Source of the DNA: Maratus speciosus
Lineage: Eukaryota; Arthropoda; Arachnida; Araneae; Salticidae
Length of the DNA: 64,000 bases
Direction of reading: 5' to 3'
NCBI GenBank assembly: GCA_963932465.1
Contig: OZ010795.1
Location: forward strand, 470,880,806-470,944,805
The translations under genes were made by a program, and so were the position numbers. This document shows, piece by piece, positions 34,424 through 46,308 of this stretch (its first letter is position 1; the number at the start of each line of letters is the position of its first letter). A model generated the notes under the pieces. That model was not told the origin of the DNA. It ran no database searches and saw nothing but the letters and a program-made list of their open reading frames with translations.

Positions 34424-34730
34424 GAGTCAATTATGTATGCATAATTATTAAACCTTTAAACCCATGCATATGGAGTAAATTATGTATGCATAATTACTGA
34501 ACCTTTAAACCCGTGCATATGGAATGAATTATGTATGCATAATTATTGAACCTTTAAACCCGCATATGGAATAAATTATGTATGCATAATTATTGAACCT
34601 TTCAACCCGTGCGTAATCAGTAAATTATGTATTGCATGATTATTGAACCTTTAAACCCATAATATGGAGCATATGGAGTAAATTATGTATGCATAATTAT
34701 TGAACCTTTAAGCCCTTGCATATGGAGTAA
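34424..34730. repeat. ~50-bp minisatellite, six units
   Basis: The unit contains aattatgtatgcataatt, then attgaacctttaaaccc and catatggag. Each unit therefore holds a near-palindrome AATTATG/CATAATT. Unit lengths vary slightly. Confidence 0.9.
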
Positions 34731-34871
34731 ATATTAAATTTTGTTGCATTGTAATGCATATTTATTATTTTTTTCATACCGCTTGCTGTAACAATTTAGT
34801 TTGAAATTTATGCAATGTACTTCACATAAATGTAGGACAACTTTAAGAGGTGGTAAAACACATTACAATAA

Positions 34872-34873
<2 letters not shown>

Positions 34874-34954
<81 letters not shown>
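34874..34954. repeat. T33-GGT-A45 homopolymer palindrome
   Basis: About 33 T, the triplet GGT, then about 45 A: a self-complementary tract. Exact lengths are unreliable in any sequencing method. Confidence 0.85.
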
Positions 34955-34956
<2 letters not shown>

Positions 34957-34959
34957 AGG

Positions 34960-35500
34960 TTTGCAATACGAAATACATTGAAACTCGCTCTAAGACAAAC
35001 TTGGATTTTTCTTTCATTAACAATAATGAAGATTTACACATTAACGTACTTTCAACACTTACTTCGCTTTCTGTGAAATGTGACAACATCAGGAGGGGTT
35101 TTGTATATGACCAGCATTTGTGTCAAGCAACATTGAGCTAGACGCTTCATAATTCGGAATGCAGTTGATAATACATACGGTATGTGTCACTCACCGAATT
35201 ACAATGCACTTACAACACTTCCAATGATGTCTACAAATTTCGCGCGATAAAAAGTTATTCTTTGAAAATTCAGATAAAATACCTTTAAATTTTAGGTGAA
35301 ATCCGGGTTCGACTTAGACACCCTGTATTTTTGACTTAATAAAAAGATCCCAACTTTGGTTTCCTCTATAAAAAATGCTTCTGCTGCTAAGATATATCAC
35401 CTCTTGAATTTTGTACCAACTTCTTCATTATAATCAGGATTTTATTTTAGTTAAATGAAGCCTTTGAAAACTATTTTGTGAAATTGAAATTTATTTTTTC
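34960..35500. other. Intronic sequence, no feature recognised
   Basis: Moderately AT-rich; no repeat boundaries or coding similarity seen. Confidence 0.5.
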
Positions 35501-35501
35501 T

Positions 35502-36346
35502 ATAGGGTAAAGTGCCCATATTTCGTCCCCTTTCCTAATTACGTCCCCCTTAACTTCTCCGTTTCTGCGAAAATGGCGCCACTTTTGACGCAAGGCACAG
35601 GGGAAGGAAGGTAAAAGGGCCCAATATTGAAAGTTTCGTTCGCCAAGCCGCATACATAAATTAAAGACGCTGAATTTCCTATTTTTAGAAGACCTGAGTT
35701 CTTATTACGTCGTTTGTAGAACGTTATTTCCTGTACTGTAATTATTTATTTCTTATTCATTGCACATATTTTACGTAGATAAGATGCTGACATAGTAGCA
35801 TAAGTAGCATACAGTGAGTTTTAGGACGCTCAGTTCATCTTACGGAAACTGAAGCTCCGCCATATTGGGAATTAGCGTGGTCCCAATTTCGTCCCCCTTG
35901 CAGTTCTTATTTTCGTCCCGCGGGCGAAATTATGAATGCTTTTTTATGACAATTTTTCCCTCACGTTTGAATGTCTAATGTTTCGTTATGTTATTCTTCC
36001 ATTGATAATTAGTACATTTCTTTATGCTTTACTTTAATGTAAATTAAATTACGTACCCATTTAGAAATAAATTTTGATTTAGTTATAAGTTAAGCCTCGG
36101 TGTATTGGATTTTTGGGAAAGAGGGACGAAATTGGGACCTTTTTTTTTTCCTTACATTTTTAGATACTTTTGAAAAAACAATTTTTCGTATTGTTAAAAA
36201 TTTTTTGTGCGATATTTGCCTATGTTTCTATGTGCGTGGGTAGTTAGTCCATGTAAATTCCAAATTAGGTAGGTTTTCACTGAAAATTAAAACTTCCAGG
36301 GGCCTAAACGTGACTGGGAGGCGATTATAGGGCACCTTACCCTACA
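35502..36346. mobile_element. TA-flanked MITE, GGGTAARGTGCCC ends
   Basis: GGGTAAAGTGCCC follows TA on the left and GGGCACCTTACCC precedes TA on the right. Internally, phrases such as tttcgtcccc, aatttcgtcccccttg and gacgaaattgggacc repeat in both orientations near the ends. This suits a Tc1/mariner- or pogo-type non-autonomous element. Confidence 0.7.
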
Positions 36347-36349
36347 AAT

Positions 36350-37290
36350 TCGACTCTTTAAATGTTTTTTCAACCATGATAATAATTTTGAATAAATAGA
36401 GTGAAACGATATCCTCTCTTAAAACCTCATAGTATATTACTTTTTAAGCAAAAACTGTCATTTTTGCAAGTTTATTGCGTTTTCTGCCTCTAGCTTAAAA
36501 TATAAACTCATATTTTCAAAGAAAAACTGAATTTGTGAATAAACTGAAATTTGGGTGAGACATGCTTTCTCTGTCTCTGGGATAAGAAATTTTTCTGCGC
36601 TGGAAAAATTGTTGAAGACATTTTTATTTTTAACTTTTTATTCTGCTTGTAATTTTTTGTTGTTGTTGTTGTTGTTTTTCGCACATTATATTTGATTTTT
36701 TTTTTATATATATTCTAATTGTCTTGTAAAGTAACTAAAACTAGAATATATCATGATAGTAAATGTAAAACCTAATTTAAATGTGTAAAAATACATAAAC
36801 TGATACCGAGTGTCCGGAAAATTACGGGTCTATTTAAAATTAATTTTAAAAAATAAGAAGCAGTATACATGCATCGTTTGCTGTAATATACTTGGGAAAA
36901 CAGTACATTTTTAGAAACAGATTGATACTTAAATAATATGAATTAATATTAATATAAATAAATAATATAAATTTTCGAATGAACGCGTCATTTTTGGGAC
37001 ACATTTAAATTCATAACAAAATAGTTAATATATATTGAAATTAAAATATTATATAGTAAACAGTTGTTTATAAAACAGTATTAAAACAGTATATCGTAAA
37101 TTACTAAAAATAATTAAACATTAAATATGAATGTTTGCTAACCAAGAAAACGATGTAAAAAATCCAAAAATAAATCGAGAAAGATACACAAAAATGAACC
37201 TAAAAATGGTAAAAACAACCTGATCATGTTAAAAACAAACAATTTGTCTAGAAATTCCTGTTTCTAGGCTTTAATTCGTGAAAATCTATA
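36350..37290. other. AT-rich intronic sequence
   Basis: A (TTG)n patch near 36657-36677 and dispersed short AT words; nothing else recognised. Confidence 0.5.
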
Positions 37291-37984
37291 TACAGGCATC
37301 CCCCAACTTACGTAAGTTATGCGTTTCGTAAACTTTTGCGTTAGTCGAATTTGTAAATTTCTTGGGTAAAATTTCGTCAGAAACTACAATATTTATAATA
37401 TATATATAGTATATACATTAGTTACACAGTATTATTTTATAAATAAAGTAGCATGCAGCAGTATTTACTTGGATACAAACTATAAAAGTATGAAAATATA
37501 TAAAAAACAAACTGAAAGAACACTTTTCAAATAAAAAGTATCTTGCGGAATATGGGATTTATAAATTTAACATTCATGAATTAATTTATATCAATTTTGA
37601 ATCTACATCAAACGAACAGTTCTGAAGCTGGAAGAAAAAATACACTTGTTCCTCTTCACTGAAACTTTAAAATTAGGTTTGAATTCAGATAACAAAATTG
37701 TAACGGTTAAACAGAGGCTTTTTTTGCCTCATTTTAATCAGATTTGTGTTTGTTTTATTAAAGATTTGATTGTATATCCCAATAAAAAAGTAACTATATC
37801 TAATATATAAACCTATATTATTGTTGTGGTTTTCATCTCGATATTTTATTTATAAAACAATTTTCAAAAGTATGCAAATGCGTATCAAACGCGCTAGTAT
37901 GTTCATAAATGTAATTTTCGAAATTTCTTACGTAAATACGAATTTACGTAAGTCGAGTATTACGTAAGTCGAGGGATGCCTGTA
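37291..37984. mobile_element. pogo/Tigger-like MITE, 694 bp
   Basis: TA-CAGGCATCCCCCAACTTACG on the left; on the right the reverse complement TA-CAGGCATCCCTCGACTTACG. The tacgtaa words repeat inside the ends. CAG-starting ends with TA duplications are the pogo/Tigger pattern. No transposase in the interior. Confidence 0.8.
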
Positions 37985-38160
37985 TATATATATTACGCTG
38001 TCGTACGTAGCGCAGAAAGCGCGATTGTTTGTTAATTGTTTAATGGAAACACACCGAATGAAACGCATCTCATTGGTTATTGAACAGCATTTAATGCATC
38101 CTCATGCCTATAAGGGATTATTATAAGGATGTGACCCTGTTCTGTTGCCAAATTTCTAAA
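37985..38160 (+). repeat. Helitron-like family, truncated copy 3
   Basis: The sequence tatatattacgctgtcgtacg ... caatt... aatgaaacgcatctcattgg ... cctcatgcctataagggatt is the reverse complement of 4203-4362. It begins exactly where the Tigger-like element ends, so the latter appears to have landed in its TA tract. Confidence 0.75.
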
Positions 38161-38164
38161 GGTT

Positions 38165-38251
38165 TTCCAGGAGTTTCTAAAGAATGTGCAAAAAAAAAAA
38201 AAATTAATTTGAATTATTTCCCTAATGTTCGGGGGGGGGGGGGGTAGCGGC

Positions 38252-38287
<36 letters not shown>

Positions 38288-41000
38288 TTAATTAATCCTA
38301 TTTCATTTTAAATACTCTGTAGTTGCCCTGTAGAAAAACCTAAGGAAATCCATTTTAAAAAATACACGTAATCTTTTTCAAACCAGTGGCTGCTATAGCC
38401 GAAATATACGGCTTCACGGTGGCGTCGATAAAGTTTGCGTAATTAATAATTTTACAGAGTAAAAAGTCTATTCTTAAAACTTATTAAGCCAAAAATATAA
38501 ATACATTAAATTTTGCTGAAAAAAGAACAATATGTATGCTAAAATTCAAACTTGGAGTATTTTATTTATTTATTTATTTTCCCCTTAGAGCCCAGCAAAA
38601 CTTTTGAGAATGTGAATTTTTGAGAATTTTCTTTTAATTATTACAAAGTTAAAAAAAAAAAAAAAAAGAGAGAAGAAGAAGAAATTTTCCATTTGTCGAA
38701 AAATATTTGCATTAGAAAACATTTCAGCAAGCAAATAATAAATGTAAAAAAAATGAGGTCGTTTCCAAGGATAAAAAAAGTAGAATTTTATGTGCCCATG
38801 CGATAAAATCTACGTAGTTAATAATTTTTCAGAGTAAAAATCTTGCTTCTTAAAACTCATTCTATTTTATGAAAAAGTAAACATATAAAAAAAAAAAAAT
38901 GGAAATTTATGTTAAAATTCAAAACTGGGGATACTTTTTCCCTCTGACTGAAATATGAGAAGTTTTCTAATGTTAGAAAATATGTGCTGTGCCATTTTTT
39001 CCTTGCCTCTTGTTTCTAAAAATATTGTGCGTGCATTGCTTGTGCGGCTGCTGTTATTTAAGAAGCCCAATAAATCTTTTAGGAAAATTTACATCAGATT
39101 GATTTTATAAATTTTAAATGAAAAAAAGAGATTTTTTATTGTGTTTGTTTTGGTTTTAGTCCTAAATGTATATATGGCAGTTGGTGATGTAATGTTTAGC
39201 AGTCTTGGAATTTTGCAGTTTTATTTTTAATACTGATATTCTAAAAACGTTTCTAATATTTTTATTTCATTCTAATATTTTTTAGTTGCTACATCGTTAA
39301 AATACACCGTTCGAATATAGTTTTAATGATATACCAAGTAGATTGTTTCCTGCCGATTTGTGGTTTTGGAAAGTTTGACTCTTGAGGATGGCGTTGAAGA
39401 TTAAACTGCAGTGTAGGGTTTTATTTTACTTTTGTGATTTTATTTTTACATCATATTTAAATTTATAAATAATGTATACGGCTGATAGCAACCTCCATTT
39501 TGTTTAGTATTCGATTTTATAACGTAAAGTCCTTAATTATTATGTATAGAGTTTTCAATAGCAAAAAATGCTTTTTGCCGATGTTTTATACACCAATTAG
39601 TATGTTCTGTAACCCGAAAAGACGAGAAGCTTGGGTTGCAACCTCTGGTATTCATAAAGATATTAAATTGAAAATACATTACATAATTAATCTATTATAT
39701 TTTAATAGCATTTATTTTATCATATTGTATCTTGATCATATTCAAACTTCATACAGTAGTATAACATTTTCCCCCCCTTTATAATGTCTAAAATTTTATG
39801 AGCAGTCATTTGCAAGGCATAAACTGATTGTGTAGAAAGTATAGGGCTGATATACCGAAGAATTAGAACCATTGTTTTGCGTTGCGCGTATTTCCAATTA
39901 ATATTTCTGTGCTTTCCATTTTTTATACACACATATGAACATGTGCATTCTTATTTAATTTAAGTTCTTTGTTTTTAACATAAAATGAAGGTGGAAAATT
40001 ATCGATGAAATACTAGAAAAATGTTATATATAGTTTTGCAAATAAATTTATAAAAGAATCAATGCTTTTAAAGAGAAAAGGCTCAGATAATCATTAGGAA
40101 ATTTAAATTAAAAGGTCGGAAATAAATACGCATGCATGCAAGAAAGTTACAAAGAGATTGAGATTCAAAATACTACTTCTTTGATTTAAAAACAGCCTTA
40201 AATTTAGATACATATAATTATATTTTCAAATAAGATTATAGTATGTAACAATTGGAACAAGAAACTGTTTTATTATTTTCTTTAAATTTGTGAATTGTTT
40301 TATTTTCAGAGAAAAATGTCAGTTCTAAAAGTTTGTTGCATTTTGTTCTATGGGATTTAAAAAAGAAAAATCACACATTTTGGAGCAAAATGAAAATTTG
40401 TGGCAAAATTTTCAACTAGGGGATTTTTTCTTTTTCACTGCGTGGTGTAACATTTCTTGATGTTTTGCTTTCGGGAAAATATTTTGCTCCATAAGTTTTA
40501 ATTATTTTTTTTAAAGGCAGAGGAATAAATTTCCTTTTAATTATCGTTAACCTTTGAACAAAAAAGATTGTAAATTACCCTGGCTAGTCCAAGGCTTCTT
40601 CGTCTAAACTTAAATCTTCAAAAAATATTTTTAAAACATTTTAAATACTATCTATGATTTATAAGATATTTATTACTTTAAGTAATTAAAAATGCATATC
40701 ATTACTTTGAAATTTAAATTACAATAAGAAAAATAGTTACGTATCCAATCAAGAAAATTATTTTATGATGGAAATCACCATTTTTTTATTACTATTTTAA
40801 ATTTTCTTATAATATCAATGAACATCTCATTATTTTGTCAAGTGGGAATATCTACACGACTAGTAAAACAAGTAATAGATATATTTTTCATACCGTTAAA
40901 TCCGTGCATTGTATTATTTGCTATACCATTGATATATATAGCAGGTAATATATCAATTCTTGAGATTTATATCATTTTCTACGACGAGCTAAAACAATAG
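38165..41000. other. AT-rich intronic sequence without a recognised gene
   Basis: A paralogous block pair is visible: 38330-39130 and 43480-44450 share words such as tttcagagtaaaa, cttattttatgaaaaagtaaac-type and aatgttagaaaatatatgc. These are diverged, dispersed copies of one repeat. Homopolymers at 38228-38284. No coding recognised. Confidence 0.45.
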
Positions 41001-41631
41001 ATGTGTATTAGAGATGAGACGGGTTCAGCCCGAGTACGAGCCCGGATCCGGTCTCACTTTTTGTACCATTCTCAGGTTCGGGCCCAAAGTGAAAGTATCA
41101 TTTATTCACAAATTGGCAAAAGGAAAAACAAAACTTGTTATTTGAGAAACAAAAATGTATAAGTTTCTTAAAGTGGTTTTGCAACACTTTAAAAAATCAG
41201 TTTGATTTTTAAAGGGTGGATTTAAAAGTAAGTTGAACTGTTATCGATGGGATCGAGAAATATTTTGTTTTTCCTTTGCAGGGTTAGTGTTAGTAACATA
41301 AGGAAGTCGCGGGATATCCCTTGTTTATCCTCGGTTTCCTTTTAAAGTCCTTTTGTAGAATTACTGAAAAGCAAAAATCACGTCTTTCTGACATATTTGT
41401 GCACTGATATTTTACAATAATAAGAATTTTGACTTTTGCTAAAATCTGCCAGTGATTGGGTATAAATAACAAATTTGTTATTTAAACATATTTTCAAAGA
41501 CAGGAAAATCACGAAAAGTTGTCAGGAGGGAGTACTTATGATTACTTATTTCTATGTAAGAAGATATTTTTAAGGTATCTGCTTGCGTTCGGAGGGCTTT
41601 TTTTTTTTTTTTTTTTTTTTTTTTTTCTTTT

Positions 41632-41930
41632 TCTTTTAAGGTGCGTTCGTAAGAGTCATTTCAAATTTTATGAAAATTACGGCTGTATAGTTGAATTACA
41701 GGGACAGTCAAAAGTTTTCCGTTACATTACGGTCAATGGGAAAAAATTATTTCAAGTGCATTTTAATGATGTTAGAGCCTTTTGAACTGAATGAAATAGA
41801 TATGCACGTATGAAGTTCACTACAATATACATTCAGTACAATGTGCGGTGCAAAAAATATTTATAAAACTAGTTATAGTACGAACGTACCACATTTGCCA
41901 CGTTTGACGTGCAATTTCCAGCTAGTTATA
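41632..41930 (-). repeat. Dispersed AGGTGCG repeat, copy 2, inverted
   Basis: Reverse-complement relative of 3169-3567: ggtgcgttcgtaag, gacagtcaaa, attacggtcaatgg, ttgaactgaat and gccacgtttgacgtgc appear in mirror order. Confidence 0.75.
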
Positions 41931-42276
41931 TACACTACTAATAAATACACATATTTTTAGTTCAATTGTAATACAGAAGGATGGAAAATATAAAATCTGA
42001 ACAATATCTTCATATCGTTTTAAAAAGTTAGGTTTTTTTTTTGTTTTTGTTTTTTTAACCATTTGGAAAAATGGTTATTGTTCTCTGTCAGGGTAGGAAA
42101 TCAAAAGCATATCTGAAGGTTTTTATTGGTTTAATCCGCATTTTATTCGTGTTCTGATTGGTTTATACAGTAATCTGTATTTCCCTTTACATTTAACAAC
42201 GATGGATACCTTCTGTTGCCACTATGACAAAAAAGTAATAAAAACTACAAAAAAAAAATAATAATAACTCAGAAAC

Positions 42277-42375
42277 AAATTCAGATACAGCTTTCAAACA
42301 AATTGCATTTAAAAGTACATTTTCTTTTCTATCCGACGGTGTAAAAAGTAATATTGTCGGATGTTTAGAAGTTTA
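42277..42375 (-). repeat. ATGTCC Helitron-like family fragment, inverted
   Basis: agctttcaaacaaattgcat and ggatgtttagaagtt are reverse complements of words at 9360-9460 and 57160-57250. Confidence 0.6.
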
Positions 42376-43444
42376 AGAATGAAATTTCCTTTAAAATGTG
42401 TCGTCAGATTTCTTGGAAATCTGACGATGGAAAAGCCTTTTCCCGAACAGCCAATGAAATGCTTGAATAATCCGTAAGTTCAGGCACTTAGCTCAAGGTG
42501 GATATTTTCGTCGGTGAATATTTTTACATGTAATAACACTATTAATGTTTAATTCATGGCGTACGTAATGTAGGATCAATTCGGTGCGATTTTTTATGTC
42601 TTAAATTTTAGTCTTTGAAAAAATCGTTTTCCAAATAAATGGTCGTTGTAATTTGTTAAATTGCTTTTTTTTTTTTTTTTCCAAAATTTCTTGCTTACAC
42701 CAGGCAGTGTACACTCAATTCATCTAAATATATTTCAATTTCCTTTGTACTACATACTACTATCATACTTACCTGCGCATTGAACTGTGAGTTTTACATT
42801 ATCTTCAAATTAACTGATATATTTCAATATAAGACAAAAAAAAATATATATTCAACTAAAATTTTATTGAAATACTTCATTGAAGTATGCTTAAACATTT
42901 TATGTAATGGAGTTCATCGAACATGGAAAAAGTTGATTTTTCAGAAATCGCATTTAAAGATTTTTATCTAGTTCTAGGTTATTGTTTCTTATCTATAAAA
43001 TTAATGAAGTGTCAATTAAGGTTTATTAGCGCTTTTATATAAAAAAAAGGTAAGAAAATCATGCATAAAAGCATTGTTTACATTATTTGACTCATTACTT
43101 CCTTTTATTAAATTGGCCATAACTCCTCTTCTAGTAATCGTGGCAATAAAATTAAAACAGATTTGGAAATGTGAAAGATTGCTCTTTCAAATAAAATAAT
43201 AGAAGAATTTTGAAAAAAATTTTCACCAGAACGGCAAATTTTAATGTAGGCATAAGTGAAAAAATTAGGCATAAGTGAGACCTTAAGTGAAAAAATTAAC
43301 CTTGAAACGATTTTAAAATGTTATTAGCGATTTTCTATTGCACACTTTCGGTATCGGGCTCAGGCAGACTCGGATTTGAAATCGTCGGACTGTAGCGGTC
43401 TGGGACTCCGAAAAAAAAAGGCCTGAACTCATCTCTAACGTATA

Positions 43445-44710
43445 TATCATGAGAACAGGGTGGAGGAGGGGGGGGGGGGGGGGGCAAAAAGGAAATTTTC
43501 TGTGAAAATGTAAAACTTTTTTAATACCTTTTTTTTTTCCCTCAAATGTAAGAATTTTCCTAATATTAAGAAATATATGCTACTTTTTCATTTCGAAACT
43601 CTTATTTTCTGAAAGTTATCACTGCTTAAATTTCAATCCTTTGTTTATCAGAAAATAAATATTCTTCTCGCAATACTTTAACTCTTTTAATTTTAAGCAT
43701 GACATGAAAATTATTATATGGAGATTAAGCATTAGGTTTTAATTTATTAGAGTTATTTAAAAAATATATTAAAAAACATTTTGTTTTACATGAAACTGCA
43801 CTTTTAAAATTTGTACTATTACTAATTTTTTTTTTTTTTTTTTTTTTTTCCCCTTTCAAAATGACATTTTTTGATTTAGTGACTTCTTTCAGTTGTAAGC
43901 TATTTAATATATTTTTGCATACATATAAGAGAATTATTTCTTGATTGTGATTTAAAGTGACAACTTTTGATTTAAAGAACAATTTCAAAATTCAATTTTA
44001 TTTTATTTTCAAATAGTATCGCAGTATTTAAATAGCTAAACAAGGAAAAAAAAACTCTTTAAATACATGCATCGCATTATTTTCAGAGATAAAATGTCAC
44101 TTCTTAAAATTTATTGTATTTTCTATCATGAACTAAAAATGTAAACCCATATATCTTGAAGAAAGCGAAAAATGTATGTCAAAATTTTAAACTGGAGAAT
44201 TTTTTTAAATTCTATTTTCCAAAGTACGAGGTGTTTCGTAATGTTAGAAAATATATGCGACGGTTTTTTTCTGGAAACGCTATTTTTCAGAAAAATATAT
44301 TTTACTTAAATATCAGTTGTTATTTTAGACAAGAATGGATTTTCTTTTGAGAATAGTTTGTTCACATTAATTTTCAGGAAAATGAAAATAAAAATAAAAA
44401 TAAGAATCTCGTGAAGTTTGTGTATTCGGCTTAAATTTATTGGAGTTATTTTTAAACTATTAAACTATGGAAAATATATTTTATCGGTGTGTATAGACAT
44501 AGACAGTGTATGTGGTCATTTCTACTTCGTATACTCTAAAACTGGTGTTTTCAATCTTTGTGCCATGTGTTGCCTTTGTGTCGCAAGATCAACTTAGGTG
44601 TGCTATGAAAAAAAAATAAAGACTCATTATTTAGTTATTATCTTTTGATTATTTTTAAGAAAAAAATTTCAAAGAATTTCTGTAATGGCGAACTCTCATT
44701 ATTTAACCTT
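43445..44710. other. AT-rich sequence, diverged repeat related to 38330-39130
   Basis: See the shared words given for 38165-41000. It includes a G run near 43468-43484 and a T run at 43828-43849. No gene seen. Confidence 0.45.
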
Positions 44711-45685
44711 TATGTAGGGAGACCGGGGCTAGTAGGCGCAGTTTTTAGTTATTGATTTTTATTAATTTTCTGTTTAAGTTTTTTATGAAACTTTAACTGT
44801 ACTTTTAAAGAACAGGCACTGGGCTATAAATACCCGGAGTTTTGAGGTTGTAGCTTTTGTAGTTTATGTTTAGCGGAAGTCTAAAGTAAAAGGAAAATTG
44901 TGCGCCAACCTACCCCGTCACGGAGTAAGTTGCCTATACCTATGGGGTAAGCTGGCACCCGCTTTATAAAAATTTAAATGAAACTGAAATAAGACACGCA
45001 GTTAAGAGAAATCAATTTCATTATATCAATAAGTTTAAACAAAGGCGTTATCGCCGTACAATGTAAATTCTAAATTATACAGACATAAAAATAATGAATA
45101 AAACATTAACATTGAGTAACTTCTATCCTACTCGATATCATCATCAGAGTTACAGTTGTCACAAATAAAAAATCGAGTGTCTCCGTTTGGGCAAGCCTCG
45201 TGTGCCCAAAATCTTGCATTGCAACCACTTTTCTCGGTGTTTGCTGTTTTTCAAGCTACCAGCACACACCAAACGCTGAGCCAACTTGTCCCGTGTTCAA
45301 TGCGCCTACTAGCCCCATAATAAATTTCTTCACAAAAGAACACGTAACCATCTAAGCATAAATAATACAAGTAAATCACATATGGCGTAGGTACAGTTAA
45401 TCATTCACTAAGAAAAACAACACAAGTTAAATCGCAGTTATTAAGATAATTATTAGAAATTAGAAAAAGGATGACGCAACAAAAAATTGCTTATTAGTGC
45501 AAAAAACAGAAAAATCGTAATAAATGACACTGCACGTAGATAACGCTGCAAAACTACAATGAGGATTGTAAAAAGGAAGAAGAAAGGTACTGTGTGACTG
45601 GTTGCGTAATTTATCCAAAAACAGACGATTTATGAGGACTGCGCCAACTTACCCCTGTAGTCAACTAGCCCCGGTCTCCCCTGTA
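44711..45685 (-). mobile_element. Decayed pogo/Tigger-like element
   Basis: The ends are GGGAGACCGGGGCTAGT on the left and its reverse complement before CCCCTG-TA on the right, so the right end reads TA-CAGGGGAGACCGGGG. That is the CAG/TA pattern of pogo-type elements. Inside are further cgccaacttacccc-type words and, on the - strand, the remains of a transposase C-terminus (45128-45290). It ends about 110 bp before the second stan exon. Confidence 0.7.
45128..45290 (-). pseudogene. Transposase C-terminal zinc-binding fragment (pogo/Jerky type)
   Basis: Read from about 45290 down to the stop at 45128-45130, the - strand gives EKWLQCK in one frame and, after a frameshift near 45222, WAHEACPNGDTRFFICDNC followed by an acidic end SDDDIE. 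The pattern W-x-x-C ... W-x-H-x-x-C ... F-x-C-x-x-C is the PHD-like zinc finger often found at the C-terminus of pogo/Jerky-type DDE transposases. The catalytic domain is gone. Broken and non-functional. Confidence 0.65.
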
Positions 45686-45792
45686 TGGGATAAGCATGTA
45701 ATCTATAATTCGATCACTTCAAAGTGTAACCAAATACATATGTATATAATTTTTTCAGACTCTTTTAATTCATATACTTTATATCTTTCTAG

Positions 45793-45945
45793 GATGATAC
45801 TGACGTGGACGCAAAGATTTTAAACGTAAGTTTCTCCGTTAGAAGGCCCGATTCACGTGACCCTGATGATTATTATTCTCCTCACTATCTTCAAGAAAGA
45901 GTCTATCTGAACAGAGCTATTCTTGCACGTTTAGCGAACGTACAG
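45793..45945 (+). CDS. stan: Flamingo/Starry night/CELSR cadherin, internal exon
   Basis: This 153-nt exon (51 codons, phase 0 at both ends) follows an acceptor tttctag and ends before the donor gtaagt at 45946. It begins DDTDVDAKILNVSFSVRRPD and ends YLNRAILARLANVQ; both blocks match the CELSR/Starry night ectodomain just after the preceding exon's FNVQ. An N-glycosylation sequon (NVS) sits at residues 11-13. The middle, rich in Asp, Tyr and Pro, is the variable part in this family. The upstream intron is 19,473 bp. A CACTG-ended transposable element begins only 15 bp beyond the exon end. A strong donor look-alike, AAC then GTAAGT, lies inside the exon at 45826. Conserved protein on both sides argues that the full exon is the normal form. 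Confidence 0.95.
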
Positions 45946-46308
45946 GTAAGTTAGTGTTCGTACACTGTTAACAAATTTTCTGTGAAATTACAGAGAATCT
46001 ACTGATAATCCATTATCTTAAGTCTTATGTAAAATTATAGAGATTAGAAAAACAGAGATTCTGCTAAATAACAGAGAAGTTATTCGGTAAATTTACAGTA
46101 AACTAACATCGTTAAAAATACACAAGACTCCGTAAATTAACATCGTTAAAAATACACAAGATTCTGTAAATCAATTTATTTTTAATGAAAATAATTTATC
46201 ATAGTTTTTGAAATTAGAGAAGTTTAGAACTTCGAAGTATCAGAATATATTTCGAATAAATTTGAACTGCAGTACCATTTAATTTAATTTTTTACGCAAT
46301 TTGCTTCT

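Larger units (their letters stand above)
41009..43437. mobile_element. hAT-like element, 2.4 kb, non-coding
   Basis: The 10-bp inverted ends are TAGAGATGAG and CTCATCTCTA, with ttcagcc/ggcctgaa just inside. ATGTGTAT precedes and ACGTATAT follows, agreeing at 6 of 8 positions: an aged 8-bp target duplication. No BED finger or hAT dimerisation coding was recognised. Other repeats (41632-41930 and 42277-42375) are nested inside. Confidence 0.75.
26320..45792 (+). other. Intron between the first and second readable stan exons (19.5 kb)
   Basis: It runs from donor gtaaga to acceptor ctag in phase 0. It holds an LTR-like segment, CAGGG-ended, Helitron-like, TA-flanked, hAT-like and pogo-like elements, two minisatellites and the longest homopolymer pair of the window. 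No other exon with CELSR similarity was seen, and the protein reads directly across the junction. Confidence 0.9.

Noticed and set aside
34424..34730. Regular ~50-bp repeats resembling a CRISPR array
   Set aside because: Units are contiguous with no unique spacers, and the genome is animal.
41519..41785. An 88-codon frame with a Phe run resembling a membrane segment
   Set aside because: The Phe run is a T homopolymer and the rest is a dispersed repeat.
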